DNA of 64,000 nt from the NCBI RefSeq assembly GCF_000255115.2, contig NC_018068.1, forward strand, positions 4,683,977-4,747,976. The letters run 5' to 3'. How positions within the stretch are numbered: position 1 is the first letter of the stretch; the number at the start of each line of letters is the position of its first letter. Shown here in pieces: positions 45,803 to 54,310 of this stretch. The notes under the pieces are model-generated. The model was given only the letters and a program-made list of their open reading frames with translations, searched no databases and was not told the origin of the DNA. This DNA comes from Desulfosporosinus acidiphilus SJ4 (lineage in GTDB: Bacteria; Bacillota; Desulfitobacteriia; Desulfitobacteriales; Desulfitobacteriaceae). The translations under genes and the position numbers were made by a program.

Positions 45803-45818
45803 AGCAATAATAATGCCA
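45803..45818 (-). promoter_or_regulatory. Sigma-54 (-24/-12) promoter of leucine dehydrogenase
   Basis: On the minus strand TGGCATTATTATTGCT: TGGCA at -24, TTGC at -12 with the invariant GG-GC spacing. Transcription would start near 45791, leaving a leader of about 95 bases. The remainder of 45696-46046 holds an upstream region that should contain activator sites but none could be defined. Confidence 0.75.
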
Positions 45819-46046
45819 GTTTATAAACTTCCGGAATCATTCCTTAAAAGTCCACTGTAATTCAAAATTATCTGAGTTAATCCACATAACCGGGCTTCTC
45901 CGGGCCTTAGCGAGAGCGAAACTATTGGTTGCACCCTTATGCCGGAAGAAAGTAGGAAACGAGCTTATACTTTCAACACTAAAAAAGGCTGACAACCTTT
46001 CGAAGCAAAGTGATCAAGAAAGTTATCAGCCTGCACACAAATCGTA

Positions 46047-47759
46047 TCACTTGTCCTCATCGTCGCATTTAATCTCAATCCCATATCCTTTCATTTTATT
46101 CAAAATGGTTGTGCTCGATACGGACAATACTTTTCCCGCCTTACGAGATGTTGGGTATTTTTCTAATACTTCAAGCAGAATTTGTTTTTCCACTTCGTTA
46201 ACCATCAACTTTAATGGCGGCCATTTTTTTGAAAGTGGAATCGGTATTTTTATATGAACATTATATTTCTCACGCTTCACCTGAGGCTTTTCTAAAGCAT
46301 GCTCTTTTAAATTCCACCCAAGAACTGTCTTCCCTTTCACAGGCTGCTCTTCAACCGACTGATTTGCCGTTAATAGGGCCCACTCTAAAGCATCATCCGT
46401 ATTCATTGCCTGAATATCCATAACATTAATAATTCGCTCTAAAACGTTTTCCAGCTGCCGAACATTACCCGGCCAAGGCATTTCCATCAGAAGCTGCATA
46501 CTCTCCTGGGTCAGACACACCTCTGGCCGTTTCAATTTTGTACAAATCTTACTCACAAGATGCTGGACAATGAGCGGAATATCCTCGCTGCGCTCCCGGA
46601 GTGACGGAATACAGATGGGAATGACATTAAGCCGATAATACAAGTCCTCGCGAAAATCTCCTCGTTGAATCAAATGTTCAAGGTTTCGATGAGTTGCTGC
46701 AATGATTCTTACATCGACCGGTATTTCGTATGAACCTCCGACCCGGCGAAATGTACCCTCCTGCAAAACTCTAAGCAAACTTACTTGAACCTGTAAGGAT
46801 ATTTCCCCAATCTCATCCAGAAAAAGAGTTCCCCCGTTTGCCTGCTCAAAAAGCCCTTTTCGCCCGCCCTTCGCTGCACCAGTAAACGCTCCTTCTTCAT
46901 AGCCGAATAATTCACTTTCCAACAAAGTATTCGGCAATGCAGAACAGTTGATCGCAATAAAAGGTTCCTGTGAGCGACTACTTTCCATATGTATCGCCCG
47001 AGCAAATAATTCCTTCCCCGTGCCGCTTTCACCCCGCAGCAAAATCGTCGAATTTCCTTTGGCCACGGTCTTAGCCGTTTCCACAACTCTTCTCATCTTG
47101 CGGCTTTGATAGATAATATCATCAAATGTGGTGAGACGCCGTTGACCACCTACTTTATTTATCAACGCCTCCACTTGTTTGAAATCATGAACTGTTGCCA
47201 CTGCCCCAATAATTCGCCCTTTTTCATCCAGTACGGGGACTCCGCTTGTTAAATAATGGATTACACTATTCTCTCGTTTAAAACGTACTTCCTTCAAATG
47301 ATAGGGTTTTCCAGTTCTAATAATCTCCTGAATCGGCATTCTGACCTGAAAATAATCCCCGATATCGTGCCCCACGACCGTTTCTCGTGTACAGTGCATA
47401 ATTTGTGTCGCTACATCATTGATATGCGTAATACACCCTTTGACATCGACAGCGATAACTCCCTCGTTCACTGAATTTAGGATCGTCTTCAGCTCATGTT
47501 CCCTTTTTTCATACAGCAAATGGTTTCTAAGGGAAACAAACGTTACCCCTTGAATCGCCCTGAATTCATTCATGAGCATTTGGGTTATTTTTTCCGGCGG
47601 GGTACTAAGTTTTATCATGATTCCTTTATTAGGAGTCGCTTCCATTCCTAAGAGATTGATTCCGTGCTTTTTGAGAACCTCAAAAACTTCATACCCTAAC
47701 CCTATACGATCCACAAAATCGATTTGTATCACACACTCTTGCTGCTGCACGTTATTCAT
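46047..47759 (-). CDS. Sigma-54-dependent TyrR/BkdR-like transcriptional activator
   Basis: 570 residues. An ACT-like N-terminal domain (about 5-80), a PAS domain (about 85-195), an AAA+ domain (about 215-440) with Walker A GESGTGKE (about 241) and the sigma-54 contact loop GAFTGA (about 287), and a TyrR-type HTH (about 525-565). The ACT domain suggests direct amino acid sensing. It should activate the -24/-12 promoter of the leucine dehydrogenase gene just downstream, as BkdR does for branched-chain amino acid catabolism in Bacillus. Confidence 0.9.
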   Translation of the reverse strand: MNNVQQQECVIQIDFVDRIGLGYEVFEVLKKHGINLLGMEATPNKGIMIKLSTPPEKITQMLMNEFRAIQGVTFVSLRNHLLYEKREHELKTILNSVNEGVIAVDVKGCITHINDVATQIMHCTRETVVGHDIGDYFQVRMPIQEIIRTGKPYHLKEVRFKRENSVIHYLTSGVPVLDEKGRIIGAVATVHDFKQVEALINKVGGQRRLTTFDDIIYQSRKMRRVVETAKTVAKGNSTILLRGESGTGKELFARAIHMESSRSQEPFIAINCSALPNTLLESELFGYEEGAFTGAAKGGRKGLFEQANGGTLFLDEIGEISLQVQVSLLRVLQEGTFRRVGGSYEIPVDVRIIAATHRNLEHLIQRGDFREDLYYRLNVIPICIPSLRERSEDIPLIVQHLVSKICTKLKRPEVCLTQESMQLLMEMPWPGNVRQLENVLERIINVMDIQAMNTDDALEWALLTANQSVEEQPVKGKTVLGWNLKEHALEKPQVKREKYNVHIKIPIPLSKKWPPLKLMVNEVEKQILLEVLEKYPTSRKAGKVLSVSSTTILNKMKGYGIEIKCDDEDK

Positions 47760-47876
47760 CCTTTCAACAACCTCTTATTTCCAGGATACTCCAAACATTA
47801 TTATGAATGGAGGGGTAAAAAGATCCGTAATTGCCCTCACAAGAAGATGCTCACTGCTATTTAAGATCAAGCTAAT

Positions 47877-47908
47877 ACACCCTACGATAGATGTCTATCA
47901 TAGGGTGT
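47877..47908 (-). terminator. Terminator after the APC permease
   Basis: 15-bp stem ACACCCTACGATAGA / TCTATCATAGGGTGT with one mismatch (47877-47891, 47894-47908). It lies between the permease end and the start of the sigma-54 activator gene, so the two are separate transcripts. Confidence 0.65.
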
Positions 47909-47974
47909 TTGTGTACATGTCCGTTTTACAGGTTAAAACAATCGATTTTGGAACAAGCAATTAATTTGAGTCTA

Positions 47975-49588
47975 CTATTGTTTATCCTTTGCCTGTTCTT
48001 TAACTACTTCTACTATTTCCTCAGTCTGGAATGCGCTGGCACTACCCCAGAAGTAGAAAATAACTGCTCCAATAATCGCAACAAATTGGTCCATAGGATA
48101 TTTGATGAAATCTTTGCCGCCGAACTTTGAGCTCCCGAAGTAACTGATCGCGATCATGAACACCATATAAACCACAAGCCAGATACCAGCTTTAATATGC
48201 TTGCCAATATTTGTTCGTAAATCAGGCCGAACTGCCAGAAAACCGACAAAAAGTATAAGACCAAAGAGATTGGCAATCATTACGACTGAATCGGTTGACC
48301 AACCGCTCCAATAGATAATCAGAGTGCTGACGATAAAAGCAATTCCGGTCACGAAGGTAACGCCTTTAAGAACAAATGGGCGATGCAGTTCGGGAGCAGT
48401 TCTCCGCAGGGCTAAAACGCTGATCGGACCAATCATATATGTGAATACAACTGCCCCTGATACAACTCCGACTAATTTCCCCCATGAAGGGAAAGGGGCT
48501 GTCCAAACCAAGGCTAACACCATAGTAAGCCAGAGCGCCGGCCGGGGAACTCCCGATTCAGCATGAATCTTCTTAAATATTTTCCACCAAAAACCATTTT
48601 CTGACTGAGCCATAATCAAGCGGGAGGTGGTTCCCATGTATATATTACCAGTTCCGGCCGGTGAGATAACCGCATCTGCAAAGAGGATTGCGGCCAGCCA
48701 ATTGAGGTTAAGAAGCATAGCTAATTGGGCAAAAGGAGAACGGAAATTGATATGCCCCCAGCCCTTTGCAAGTTCACTAGCGGGTAAGGCCCCAATAAAG
48801 ACAGTTTGTAATAAAATATATAAAATAACACCCAAACCAATTGCGAGACCAATAGCTAACGGAACATCACGCTGGGGATTTTTGGCTTCCCCCGACATTA
48901 CTACTGCTTGCCGGAAGCCAAAATAGGAGAAAATGATCCCACCGGAAGAAATAGCTGCAAACACTCCAGGTACACCAAAGGGAGCGAAACCGCCCGTTGC
49001 CATGTTTCCTCCATGGAACTGTGTTAGAAGAACAATAACAGTTAAAGCGGGGGTAAAGAATTTTAGAGCGGTTATGATGGTATTACTTTTGGCAAAGGCC
49101 TTTGCACTAAGATAATTGAGGAAGAAAAAGATGACAATTAAGATTGCTGCCAAAAACCATCCGCTGGGCGTCATCGCGCCAGCAGTGTTATTATATAGCG
49201 ATGGTATATAATAACTGGCATACTGCACAACTGCTTCGGCTTCGATTGCAATAACCGTTGAATCTGCAAGTATGAGAGCAAAAGCCATCATGTAACTGAC
49301 AAAACTTCCATGAGAGTACTGGCAATAACGTACAAGTCCTCCGGATTCGGGAAGCGCGGCACCTAGTTCGGCATACACTAAGGCTATAAACATAACCGCA
49401 ATGCCACCGCCGAGCCAAGCGAAAATTGCCGCAGGGCCAGCGAGATTACCCGCCTTCTGCGCAGCATACAGCCATCCGGAACCGATTATGGCCCCCAACC
49501 CCATCATAGTTAAATCAAGCAGACCAAGTTCTCGTTTTAGCCCTTGCTTCATACAGCCGCTTTGTCCGGTAATTTGCGAACAAAGCAA
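47975..49588 (-). CDS. APC-superfamily amino acid permease
   Basis: 537 residues with about 12-14 membrane helices. The APC core helix 1 motif GLGAIIGSGWLYAA is clear, as are ALVYAELGAALPESGG and FSYFGFRQAVVMSGEAKNP. The start is uncertain: TTG at 49588 has GGAGG only 4 bases upstream, while ATG at 49552 lacks a good site. Given the leucine dehydrogenase and ACT-domain regulator beside it, the cargo may be branched-chain or related amino acids (inference). Confidence 0.88.
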   Translation of the reverse strand: MLCSQITGQSGCMKQGLKRELGLLDLTMMGLGAIIGSGWLYAAQKAGNLAGPAAIFAWLGGGIAVMFIALVYAELGAALPESGGLVRYCQYSHGSFVSYMMAFALILADSTVIAIEAEAVVQYASYYIPSLYNNTAGAMTPSGWFLAAILIVIFFFLNYLSAKAFAKSNTIITALKFFTPALTVIVLLTQFHGGNMATGGFAPFGVPGVFAAISSGGIIFSYFGFRQAVVMSGEAKNPQRDVPLAIGLAIGLGVILYILLQTVFIGALPASELAKGWGHINFRSPFAQLAMLLNLNWLAAILFADAVISPAGTGNIYMGTTSRLIMAQSENGFWWKIFKKIHAESGVPRPALWLTMVLALVWTAPFPSWGKLVGVVSGAVVFTYMIGPISVLALRRTAPELHRPFVLKGVTFVTGIAFIVSTLIIYWSGWSTDSVVMIANLFGLILFVGFLAVRPDLRTNIGKHIKAGIWLVVYMVFMIAISYFGSSKFGGKDFIKYPMDQFVAIIGAVIFYFWGSASAFQTEEIVEVVKEQAKDKQ

Positions 49589-50241
49589 TTCACCTCCACT
49601 TTTTTTGAGTTGTGTTGTATTTAAATCATTATAAAAAAATTTGGAAATTAAATTATAATAAAAATTATCCGTAATTTTAGACTATTATACAGTTTTAATT
49701 TAAATAAAGAAATATGTTTGTAATCCCCTTTTTTTATTGATATAAATTGTCTAAATTGTAAATATAACTTTAAAAAATAACAATTTACACATTGTAATAA
49801 TATAATTATTTGAATTAAACCCAGATTATGGTTACCATTAATTAAATATTTTAACCAACTAATATATAACAAAGCAATTATGTTAAAACTTATTATAATG
49901 GAGAGTTATAATCTGGATATATTTGAGATTAGAAAACAATATCGGAGAACCATGGATCATAATATTACTAAATTCAAAAGCAGAACAGATTGCCGTCTTC
50001 CTCAAGGTGTTGACTGAAACCTGTACGATTTCTTTTCTCTCTTTGCATAGCTGAGATCGTTTTTGTTTTTGCATGTCAAATTCCTTCTCGTAATTTTTAG
50101 TTAATTCGCTAAAACATCACCGAACGTCCGGAATTCCAAAGAACCACGAGAAGGATTTATTTTATCCAACACGGAATATTTATCCACATTGGTTAAATGC
50201 GGTTTATACAATAAATAAGAAAGTGAAGTGAGGTTAGGACT
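49589..50241. other. AT-rich intergenic region with an inverted repeat
   Basis: About 650 bases, very AT-rich in its left half. No convincing gene: a 21-codon frame at 49950 (GGAG four bases ahead) is too short to judge. A perfect 10-bp inverted repeat TCCTTCTCGT / ACGAGAAGGA lies at 50082-50091 and 50146-50155, upstream of the CoA-transferase gene. Confidence 0.4.
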
Positions 50242-51423
50242 ATGGCTTTACCCTTAGAAGGTATTAAGGTATTAGACTTATCTAGGTACTTGCCCGGCCC
50301 TTTGGCAACCCAAATCTTAGCTGATTTCGGGGCAGAGGTTATTAAAATCGAGGAGCCTAAAGGCGAATTAGGTCGATACTTACCTCCATTGATAAACGAT
50401 ACAAGTGCTCGATTTTATACGGTAAACCGCAATAAAAAAAGTGTAAGTTTAAATTTAAAACATCCGGAAGGGAAAAAGATATTTAAAAAAATGGTAGCCA
50501 ATGCTGATGTTGTTTTAGACCAATTCAGACCTGATGTCATGAATAAGCTTGGTCTGGGGTATGAGAGTTTAAAGGAGATAAATCCTCGTATCATTTATTG
50601 TATTCTTACAGGCTATGGTTTAACTGGTCCGATGCGTAACGCAGCTGGTCACGATATAAACTATCTTAATACCGCCGGGGTTACGGAGTTAATGGGTACA
50701 ACCGGTGGACCTCCTGCAATGTGCGGAGTACAAATAGCTGATACCGCTGGAGGCAGCCTTTATTCTGTGATAGCCATTTTGCTTGCTCTAGCAGCTAGAG
50801 GAAAAACGGGTAAAGGTCAGCTTTGTGACGTAGCCATGATGGACGGAGCTATTAGTCTTTTAGCCTACACTATAGGTGAATGGTCGGGGGGGAATGGAGA
50901 CCTGCCGATACGCGGTGGGGAATTGTTGACCGGTGGATATGCGACTTACAATAATTATAAGTGCAAAGATAGTAAATTTGTAAGTTTAGGAGCAGTCGAG
51001 AGCAAATTTTGGGCTGGATTCTGTAAGAAGCTTGGCCTTGAGGAATTTATTCCTTTGCAGCTGGAAAAATCCAGTCAAACGAAAGTTAAGAATTCCATTG
51101 AAAAGATAATGCTCACAAAGACTCGTGACGAATGGGTAGAATTTTTCTCCGATTCTGATATATGTTTTACTCCAATACTGACTCTGGATGAAATGGTCAA
51201 ACACCCTCAAGTTTTGGCGCGAAAGATGGTTCACACTTTGGCTGATTTCCAAGGATCAGGTAAAGACATCGTATGTACAGGAGTTCCCATAAAACTTTCT
51301 GAGACCCCTGGTGAAGCTAAAATGAATTTCGCTAGAATTGGAGAAAATACTGATGAACTCTTACAAGCTATAGGTTATGGCCTCGAACAGATTGAACAAC
51401 TTCGAAGAGAGGGTATAGTCTAA
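50242..51423 (+). CDS. Class III CoA-transferase (CaiB/BaiF family)
   Basis: 393 residues, RBS GAGGTTAGGACT. Family I/III segments: LEGIKVLDLSRYLPGPLATQILADFGAEVIKIE at the N-terminus and the catalytic Asp in VQIADTAGG (about residue 167). These enzymes move CoA between carboxylic acids through a glutamyl or aspartyl anhydride. The acid is not identifiable; adjacency to amino acid catabolism and the GH3 enzyme may hint at aromatic or branched acids. Confidence 0.9.
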   Translation: MALPLEGIKVLDLSRYLPGPLATQILADFGAEVIKIEEPKGELGRYLPPLINDTSARFYTVNRNKKSVSLNLKHPEGKKIFKKMVANADVVLDQFRPDVMNKLGLGYESLKEINPRIIYCILTGYGLTGPMRNAAGHDINYLNTAGVTELMGTTGGPPAMCGVQIADTAGGSLYSVIAILLALAARGKTGKGQLCDVAMMDGAISLLAYTIGEWSGGNGDLPIRGGELLTGGYATYNNYKCKDSKFVSLGAVESKFWAGFCKKLGLEEFIPLQLEKSSQTKVKNSIEKIMLTKTRDEWVEFFSDSDICFTPILTLDEMVKHPQVLARKMVHTLADFQGSGKDIVCTGVPIKLSETPGEAKMNFARIGENTDELLQAIGYGLEQIEQLRREGIV

Positions 51424-51503
51424 GCTTCCAATTTCGACTAAACTGACCAAATCATGTGATTTTCTGATATCCATAGTCGTTATAATCGGTCCTACATAGC
51501 TAT

Positions 51504-51522
51504 GCCGCTCATGAAGAGCGGC
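51504..51522 (+). terminator. Terminator after the CoA-transferase gene
   Basis: 7-bp GC-rich stem GCCGCTC / GAGCGGC with a 5-base loop, followed by TATTACTTCT. A second small stem (CTTAGCCCT / AGGGTTAAG, 51586-51607) lies further on. The remaining bases up to 51947 show no gene. Confidence 0.5.
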
Positions 51523-51947
51523 TATTACTTCTACCATATTTATTACAGACTCAGACCCCCCATGAACTTAATTTTCTATCATATTCTTAGCCCTCCAAAG
51601 GGTTAAGAAATATTTTATCCCCCTCCCCCTCTAAAAATCTGCATTTTAGCAACCACTCTTTATATCGCACAGTGTAATCTTTTGGCAAATGCAATTTAAT
51701 TCAGATTTTATTTTTTGCATATACGCTTCAAAGAGAATCTCAATATCCTCAGCCTTTAGCAAGACCAGATCCCCACGGTCCACTCGGATGATAATAAATA
51801 ACTCCTATTCGAAAAGCACTTTTTCTAAGCTAACAAATCCTAATTATTTCCGTAACATTAAGGCATTCAAGGAGGAAATTTCCATTAATTGTGGAAAGAG
51901 TAGAAAACGAAATCTTTATCAAATTAATTGGCATGAGGAGATAAAGA

Positions 51948-53618
51948 ATGAATATAATTAACCCAAACACTGGGAGGGATTTTGTAACGGATGCAATATC
52001 CTTCAAAGCGAAATTCGAAAAGGAAACAATGGCTGTAGAACAAACATGTAAAGAGGTTTTAAAGGAAATCATTGAAATCAATAAAAACACTCAATTTGGA
52101 AAAGGTCATAACTTTTCATGCATTAAAGATGAAGAGCAATACAAAAGTAATGTTCCATTATCCGTATATAGTGATTTTCAATCCTATGTGGAGCGAATGG
52201 CCAGTGGAGAGGAAAATTTACTAACATCGGAAGCCGTTGTTTTCTTCGGCCTTTCATCGGGAACGACGGGAAATCAAAAGCTTATACCGATTACTGAACG
52301 TGCCAGAAAGATTCGGGCAATGCATATGAGTCTTTTAACAAATGGAGTACTCTTTGAGAAATTCCCTCAAACACAACAATTCAATAAAGGATTAATGATG
52401 ATGAGCTTATCTGCCGTGAGAAAATCGAAATCCGGTATTCCGATGGGGGCGGGATCGTCCGGTAATATGAGGGCCTTACAGTGGCTTGCTTCGATTACTG
52501 GGACTTCGCCTGTTGAAATATTCGAAGAACCAAACCAACAAACAGCAAATTATATACATCTTCTATTTGCATTAAAGGAAAGGGATTTATTATTTCTTAA
52601 TGCCCCACTTGCACCAACGCTATTAGCATTGCTTCATCAATTAGAGCATGATTGGCCGAGTTTAATAGAAGATATTAGAACAGGAAAAATCGACAGGTCC
52701 ATAGAATTAACGGATCAATTACGGGAAAATCTCGAACATCGCATTGAACCTGACGAAGAACGAGCTGAGGAACTAACTAAACTATTCAAAGAAGGCTTCG
52801 AGCAAATTGCCCCTAAGATCTGGCCCAAATTATTGTACGTTCAATGTATTGCCGGTGGTAGCTTTTCGGTCTATATCCAGAAGTTACAATTCTATGTAGG
52901 CAATACCCCTATTTTTACACCAGCCTATAATTCCACAGAGGCCTTAATAGGTTCGTGCCTTTGGCCGGGTAAACAGTATTATGTTCTTACACCAAGAACA
53001 GCCTATTTTGAATTCATCCCAACAGATAACAACGCCGGAATAGAAGCATTACCAATTTATAAATTGGAGCTTGGAAACACGTATGAAATCGTTTTGACGA
53101 ATTACTGCGGTCTATATCGGTATCGTCTAGGTGATGTGGTTAAAGTTGTAGATTTCTATCATCAGTGTCCGGTAATCGAGTTTCAGTATAGACATGGCCA
53201 ATTATTGAATATTGCCGGAGAGAAAAGTTCCGAACATGCAGTTTTTAATGCCCTTTTAGAGACTTCAATGAAATTGGATTGCTTGTTAATAGACTTTACG
53301 ACAACTGTTAACTACGATATGCATCCAGGAAACTATGATTTCTTTGTCGAAATCGAAACCACCAATAATTCTTACTTAACTAGTTTCAGGGAGATACTTG
53401 ATGAATCCATGAAAGAAGCAAACCCTATCTACAAAATCATGAGGGATACTGGGAAAATCAACCCCATTAACGTTAAAATTGTAAAGAATGGTACGTTTGA
53501 AGAATTTTCCAAAGCACTAAGGAAAAAGATTGGATCAAAAGGACCAGTAAAAATTCCTAGATTGATAAGTGATAATACGTTAATTTGTTTTTTAGAAGAA
53601 TCTGAAATTATAAAATAA
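51948..53618 (+). CDS. GH3 auxin-responsive-promoter family protein (ANL adenylating fold)
   Basis: 556 residues, ATG with GAGGAG 7 bases upstream. Fits the GH3 family along its length: ATP/Mg loop FGLSSGTTGNQKLIPIT (about residue 100), QCIAGGSF, TPAYNSTEALIG (second motif) and YRYRLGDVVKV. Plant GH3 enzymes adenylate carboxylic acids and link them to amino acids; the bacterial members are largely uncharacterised. Here it could conjugate an organic acid with an amino acid or act in an unknown biosynthesis. The neighbour upstream is a CoA-transferase, 524 bases away and separately terminated. Confidence 0.85.
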   Translation: MNIINPNTGRDFVTDAISFKAKFEKETMAVEQTCKEVLKEIIEINKNTQFGKGHNFSCIKDEEQYKSNVPLSVYSDFQSYVERMASGEENLLTSEAVVFFGLSSGTTGNQKLIPITERARKIRAMHMSLLTNGVLFEKFPQTQQFNKGLMMMSLSAVRKSKSGIPMGAGSSGNMRALQWLASITGTSPVEIFEEPNQQTANYIHLLFALKERDLLFLNAPLAPTLLALLHQLEHDWPSLIEDIRTGKIDRSIELTDQLRENLEHRIEPDEERAEELTKLFKEGFEQIAPKIWPKLLYVQCIAGGSFSVYIQKLQFYVGNTPIFTPAYNSTEALIGSCLWPGKQYYVLTPRTAYFEFIPTDNNAGIEALPIYKLELGNTYEIVLTNYCGLYRYRLGDVVKVVDFYHQCPVIEFQYRHGQLLNIAGEKSSEHAVFNALLETSMKLDCLLIDFTTTVNYDMHPGNYDFFVEIETTNNSYLTSFREILDESMKEANPIYKIMRDTGKINPINVKIVKNGTFEEFSKALRKKIGSKGPVKIPRLISDNTLICFLEESEIIK

Positions 53619-53752
53619 AGGGCAATTAATTACTACCTTGCTTAGTTGTGACCAGAATCCTCAATCGAACCATACGTGCTCTGTTAAGGTGTTATATGAA
53701 TCGGCGGTCCAAGCGAGATGCTGGGCCTTTATTATACGCTTACCTAAAACAA

Positions 53753-53818
53753 AGGGGTTCAACCATGGCATACAAAAAGCCTTCACAGCGAAGGCTTTCA
53801 TTACCACGTTGAACCCCT
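53753..53818 (+). terminator. Nested hairpin downstream of the GH3 gene
   Basis: Outer 11-bp stem AGGGGTTCAAC / GTTGAACCCCT (53753-53763, 53808-53818) encloses an inner 9-bp stem AAAGCCTTC / GAAGGCTTT (53776-53784, 53790-53798). It could end the GH3 transcript or be a remnant of a small palindromic element. Confidence 0.45.
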
Positions 53819-53858
53819 ACTTCTTATGATGCTCCTCTGCTTCGAAGGCTTAATGAAC

Positions 53859-54181
53859 ATGACCAAGGAATATCTAGACGGTAAGATCGACAGCATGACC
53901 TACAGCCTGGATTTTCTCTAAGAGCTTGATCTGCGATACAAAAAAGCGCATCGTGAGGATGATGATTACTGTGAACTGATTTATGAGTATCTTTATGAAG
54001 AAGGAATAGTCATGTTGTATAATGAGCTATCCGATGGGGAATTCAAAAAGCTGATACGGAAACAGTATAACTACATCAAAAAAATTGCCCGAGAAGGACT
54101 TTATTATAAACAGCTTCACTTCAAACAGTGGGGCTGTTTTTATCCCACACGGTATGTGTTCCACCGCTTACCCATAATATG
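53859..54181 (+). pseudogene. Small hypothetical gene broken by an in-frame stop
   Basis: The frame from ATG 53859 gives MTKEYLDGKIDSMTYSLDFL, then TAA at 53919, then continues with plausible protein (ELDLRYKKAHRED, IYEYLYEEGIVMLYNEL, KKLIRKQYNYIKKI). The charged helical style is the same on both sides, so this is likely one decayed gene. The last about 25 codons before TGA look like non-coding read-through. I do not recognise the family. Confidence 0.45.
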
Positions 54182-54254
54182 AGAAAGATGGCAGCCTTCA
54201 GTATAGATAGGCAGCCATTTCTCTTTTTCTGTACATTTATTAATCAAAACGGCG

Positions 54255-54292
54255 GGGGTGTGCCAAAAACTTTTAAAGTTTCGGCACACCCC
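54255..54292 (-). terminator. Terminator of the second CWB2 gene
   Basis: Perfect 10-bp stem GGGGTGTGCC / GGCACACCCC (54255-54264, 54283-54292) with an inner AAACTTTAAAAGTTT helix. It lies just after the CWB2 stop on the minus strand; the U-tract is poor. Confidence 0.6.
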
Positions 54293-54310
54293 AAACTTAA
54301 TAATTTTCTT

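Noticed and set aside
49883-50074. 63-codon minus-strand frame in the AT-rich gap
   Set aside because: No ribosome site, odd composition and no recognisable features.
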